The notes under the pieces were generated by a model. It searched no databases. It was not told the DNA's origin and saw only the letters and a program-made list of their open reading frames with translations. The position numbers were made by a program, and so were the translations under genes. A stretch of 8,308 nucleotides of DNA from Bacteroidales bacterium UBA4073. Its GTDB lineage: Bacteria; Bacteroidota; Bacteroidia; Bacteroidales; Tenuifilaceae. Positions within the stretch are counted from its first letter, which is position 1; each line of letters starts with the position of its first letter. This document shows positions 7,135-8,308 of the stretch, in pieces. The stretch lies in contig DFYV01000056.1 in NCBI GenBank assembly GCA_002383425.1, positions 1-8,308 of the forward strand, in the 5' to 3' direction.

Positions 7135-8055
7135 TTATTGTTCTTGAAATTCAGATTGGTCTTTGGTCTTTTTTTGGAGTTTTTTATTCTTTTTGTTTTT
7201 CTTCTTTCTATTTTTCAGCCAACTTTTGATTCCTTTATAGAGAAAATATCCAATAGCCGAAAGTAACCAGAGTGGCCAAAGCTTTACCAAAAGTACGGCA
7301 AACCAGAGCAACCCGCGCCATCCCCAGTAGAATCCCTCTTTTACCCTTTGCCAGAATCCTGGTAGTTTTTCGGGAATGTACTTGTATTCCAATTTTTGGT
7401 ACAGGTAAAGCGATACTGTGCTGAGGCTAACCTGATTGTTAATGTACTTCAGCCTTCCTTGTGCCGATTCAATTTCGGTACGGATTTCGGCCAGCTTGTT
7501 TTCAATCCTAAGAATATCTTCAATATTCGTTGCCTCTCGTAGATGCCTCCTATATGTCTTTTCAACTTGTAGCTTGTTTTTCAGGCGGGTACTAACGTCG
7601 ATGTACTCATCGGTAACATCCTGGGTGTAAATGTTTTGGTAGTCAACCCTTTTGGCTATTGCTGCAATATCGCTGAGTAGTAAGTTAAGACTTTTGGCTG
7701 GTACCCTGATGGTGATGCTATTGCTTTTTTGAGTTTCGGTTTCCTGAAAGGCCTCGTTGGTGATGTAACCCTTGTACTTTTGAACAATTGAGTCAACCTT
7801 TTGCCTTGAATTCAGGTAATCGCTTACTTCAATACTTACATTCGCCGATTTGATAACTTTTGGGTCGATGCCAGGTACAGTGGCGTTATAATCGGGCGAG
7901 GCGGATGCTCGGGTACTCACAGCTTCAGGGCTGATTACATCATCAGTGGTCAACAACTCGCTTTCCGATAGCGAGTTATTGTTTTTGTTGGCCTTGTTGC
8001 ATCCTAATGTTAGCAATGCAAAAATGATGGCAAGAACAAGTATTCCATTTCTCAT
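7135..8055 (-). CDS. DUF4349 family lipoprotein with a C-terminal membrane segment
   Basis: The function of DUF4349 proteins is not established. The N-terminus MRNGILVLAIIFALLTLGCN is a lipoprotein signal peptide with the lipidated cysteine at position 19. A low-complexity Ser/Thr/Asn-rich linker runs to about 60. The DUF4349 core follows (about 66-220), starting KVIKSANVSIEVSDY and containing KYKGYITNEAF, ITIRVPAKSL and VTDEYIDVSTRL. A predicted coiled coil occupies about 146-190 (KNKLQVEKTYRRHLREATNI onward). A long hydrophobic segment at about 248-273 is followed by a lysine- and arginine-rich tail (about 279-298). The positive-inside rule puts this tail in the cytoplasm, so the protein is probably held in the inner membrane by both a lipid and a helix, with its core in the periplasm. 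It follows the S4 protein gene by 4 bp and ends at a clear terminator. Confidence 0.88.
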   Translation of the reverse strand: MRNGILVLAIIFALLTLGCNKANKNNNSLSESELLTTDDVISPEAVSTRASASPDYNATVPGIDPKVIKSANVSIEVSDYLNSRQKVDSIVQKYKGYITNEAFQETETQKSNSITIRVPAKSLNLLLSDIAAIAKRVDYQNIYTQDVTDEYIDVSTRLKNKLQVEKTYRRHLREATNIEDILRIENKLAEIRTEIESAQGRLKYINNQVSLSTVSLYLYQKLEYKYIPEKLPGFWQRVKEGFYWGWRGLLWFAVLLVKLWPLWLLSAIGYFLYKGIKSWLKNRKKKNKKNKKLQKKTKDQSEFQEQ

Positions 8056-8059
8056 TTTT

Positions 8060-8275
8060 TTATTTTTTAGGTTTCACAGCTATTATTTCGGTACCTATCT
8101 GAACTTTGTCGCCAGGTCGAATCTTTGCACGTTTACGGGTTTCGGTAATGTCATTTACTTTAACAATTCCCTGCTCAACCATGTCGTGCGCCTGACCACC
8201 GGAGTAGGCTATACGACAAACTTTTAGCAATTTATCAAGCTGAATGTATTCGGTATCAATCTCAAACGAAATCAT
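8060..8275 (-). CDS. Small S4-domain RNA-binding protein (YbcJ-like)
   Basis: A 71-residue protein consisting almost entirely of one S4 RNA-binding domain. IQLDKLLKVCRIAYSGGQAH (about 11-30), VEQGIVKVNDITETRKRAKI (about 33-52) and RPGDKVQIG (about 53-61) match the stand-alone S4 proteins of the YbcJ/YaaA type. In this family the basic TRKRAKI stretch faces RNA, probably structured ribosomal RNA, though no precise role is agreed. The start ATG is at 8275-8273. Its stop lies 4 bp before the lipoprotein start, so the two genes probably share an mRNA. No promoter matching the TAnnTTTG pattern is visible in the 33 bases available upstream. Confidence 0.9.
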   Translation of the reverse strand: MISFEIDTEYIQLDKLLKVCRIAYSGGQAHDMVEQGIVKVNDITETRKRAKIRPGDKVQIGTEIIAVKPKK

Positions 8276-8289
8276 GAATTCAGTCTAAA

Positions 8290-8307
8290 AAGTTCATAAA
8301 GTTCATA
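8290..8307. repeat. Two tandem copies of a 9-base unit at the window edge
   Basis: AAGTTCATA occurs at 8290-8298 and again immediately at 8299-8307. The array may continue past the window. It lies directly upstream of the S4-protein start. With only two copies visible it may be chance. Confidence 0.4.
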
Positions 8308-8308
8308 A

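Overview
The window looks like chromosomal housekeeping DNA from a member of the Bacteroidota, probably a Bacteroidales or Marinilabiliales-type organism. The evidence is the protein families (an AHSA1/START-like small protein, a long LptF/LptG permease and a fused RibBA), the lack of convincing Shine-Dalgarno sites in front of most starts, TAnnTTTG-type promoter elements, and a tRNA gene without an encoded CCA end. Base composition is moderately AT-rich throughout, and no gene stands out by eye as compositionally foreign. The species cannot be named from the sequence.

Layout. Every protein gene is on the minus strand. The single tRNA gene is on the plus strand. Reading in the direction of transcription from the right, the first unit is an S4-domain RNA-binding protein (8060-8275) followed 4 bp later by a DUF4349 lipoprotein (7135-8055), closed by a hairpin terminator at about 7092-7122. 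Next is a plus-strand tRNA-Met(CAT) unit with its own promoter, leader hairpin and terminator (6784-6957). The second minus-strand unit then runs to the left edge: START-like protein (6245-6646), LptF/LptG permease (4695-6170), GT4 glycosyltransferase (3476-4687), membrane GT2 glycosyltransferase (2298-3482), ribBA (995-2230) and fmt (988 to beyond position 1). Within it, permease to GT4 is 7 bp, GT4 and GT2 overlap by 7 bp, and ribBA to fmt is 6 bp. The larger gaps (74 bp before the permease, 67 bp before ribBA) may hold internal promoters. The intergenic stretches 6647-6783 and 6958-7091 are AT-rich and I see no gene in them.

How the genes fit together. The permease belongs to the family that extracts lipopolysaccharide from the inner membrane. 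The two glycosyltransferases directly downstream would be expected to build a glycan or glycolipid at the same membrane, so a cell-envelope theme is plausible, though their substrates cannot be read from sequence. RibBA makes two early riboflavin precursors and Fmt formylates the initiator Met-tRNA; these are core metabolism that shares the transcript. I see no obvious new defence, mobile or CRISPR system. The points most worth a second look are the two glycosyltransferases between the permease and ribBA, the odd topology of the DUF4349 lipoprotein, and the G1-U72 wobble in a tRNA-Met close to fmt.
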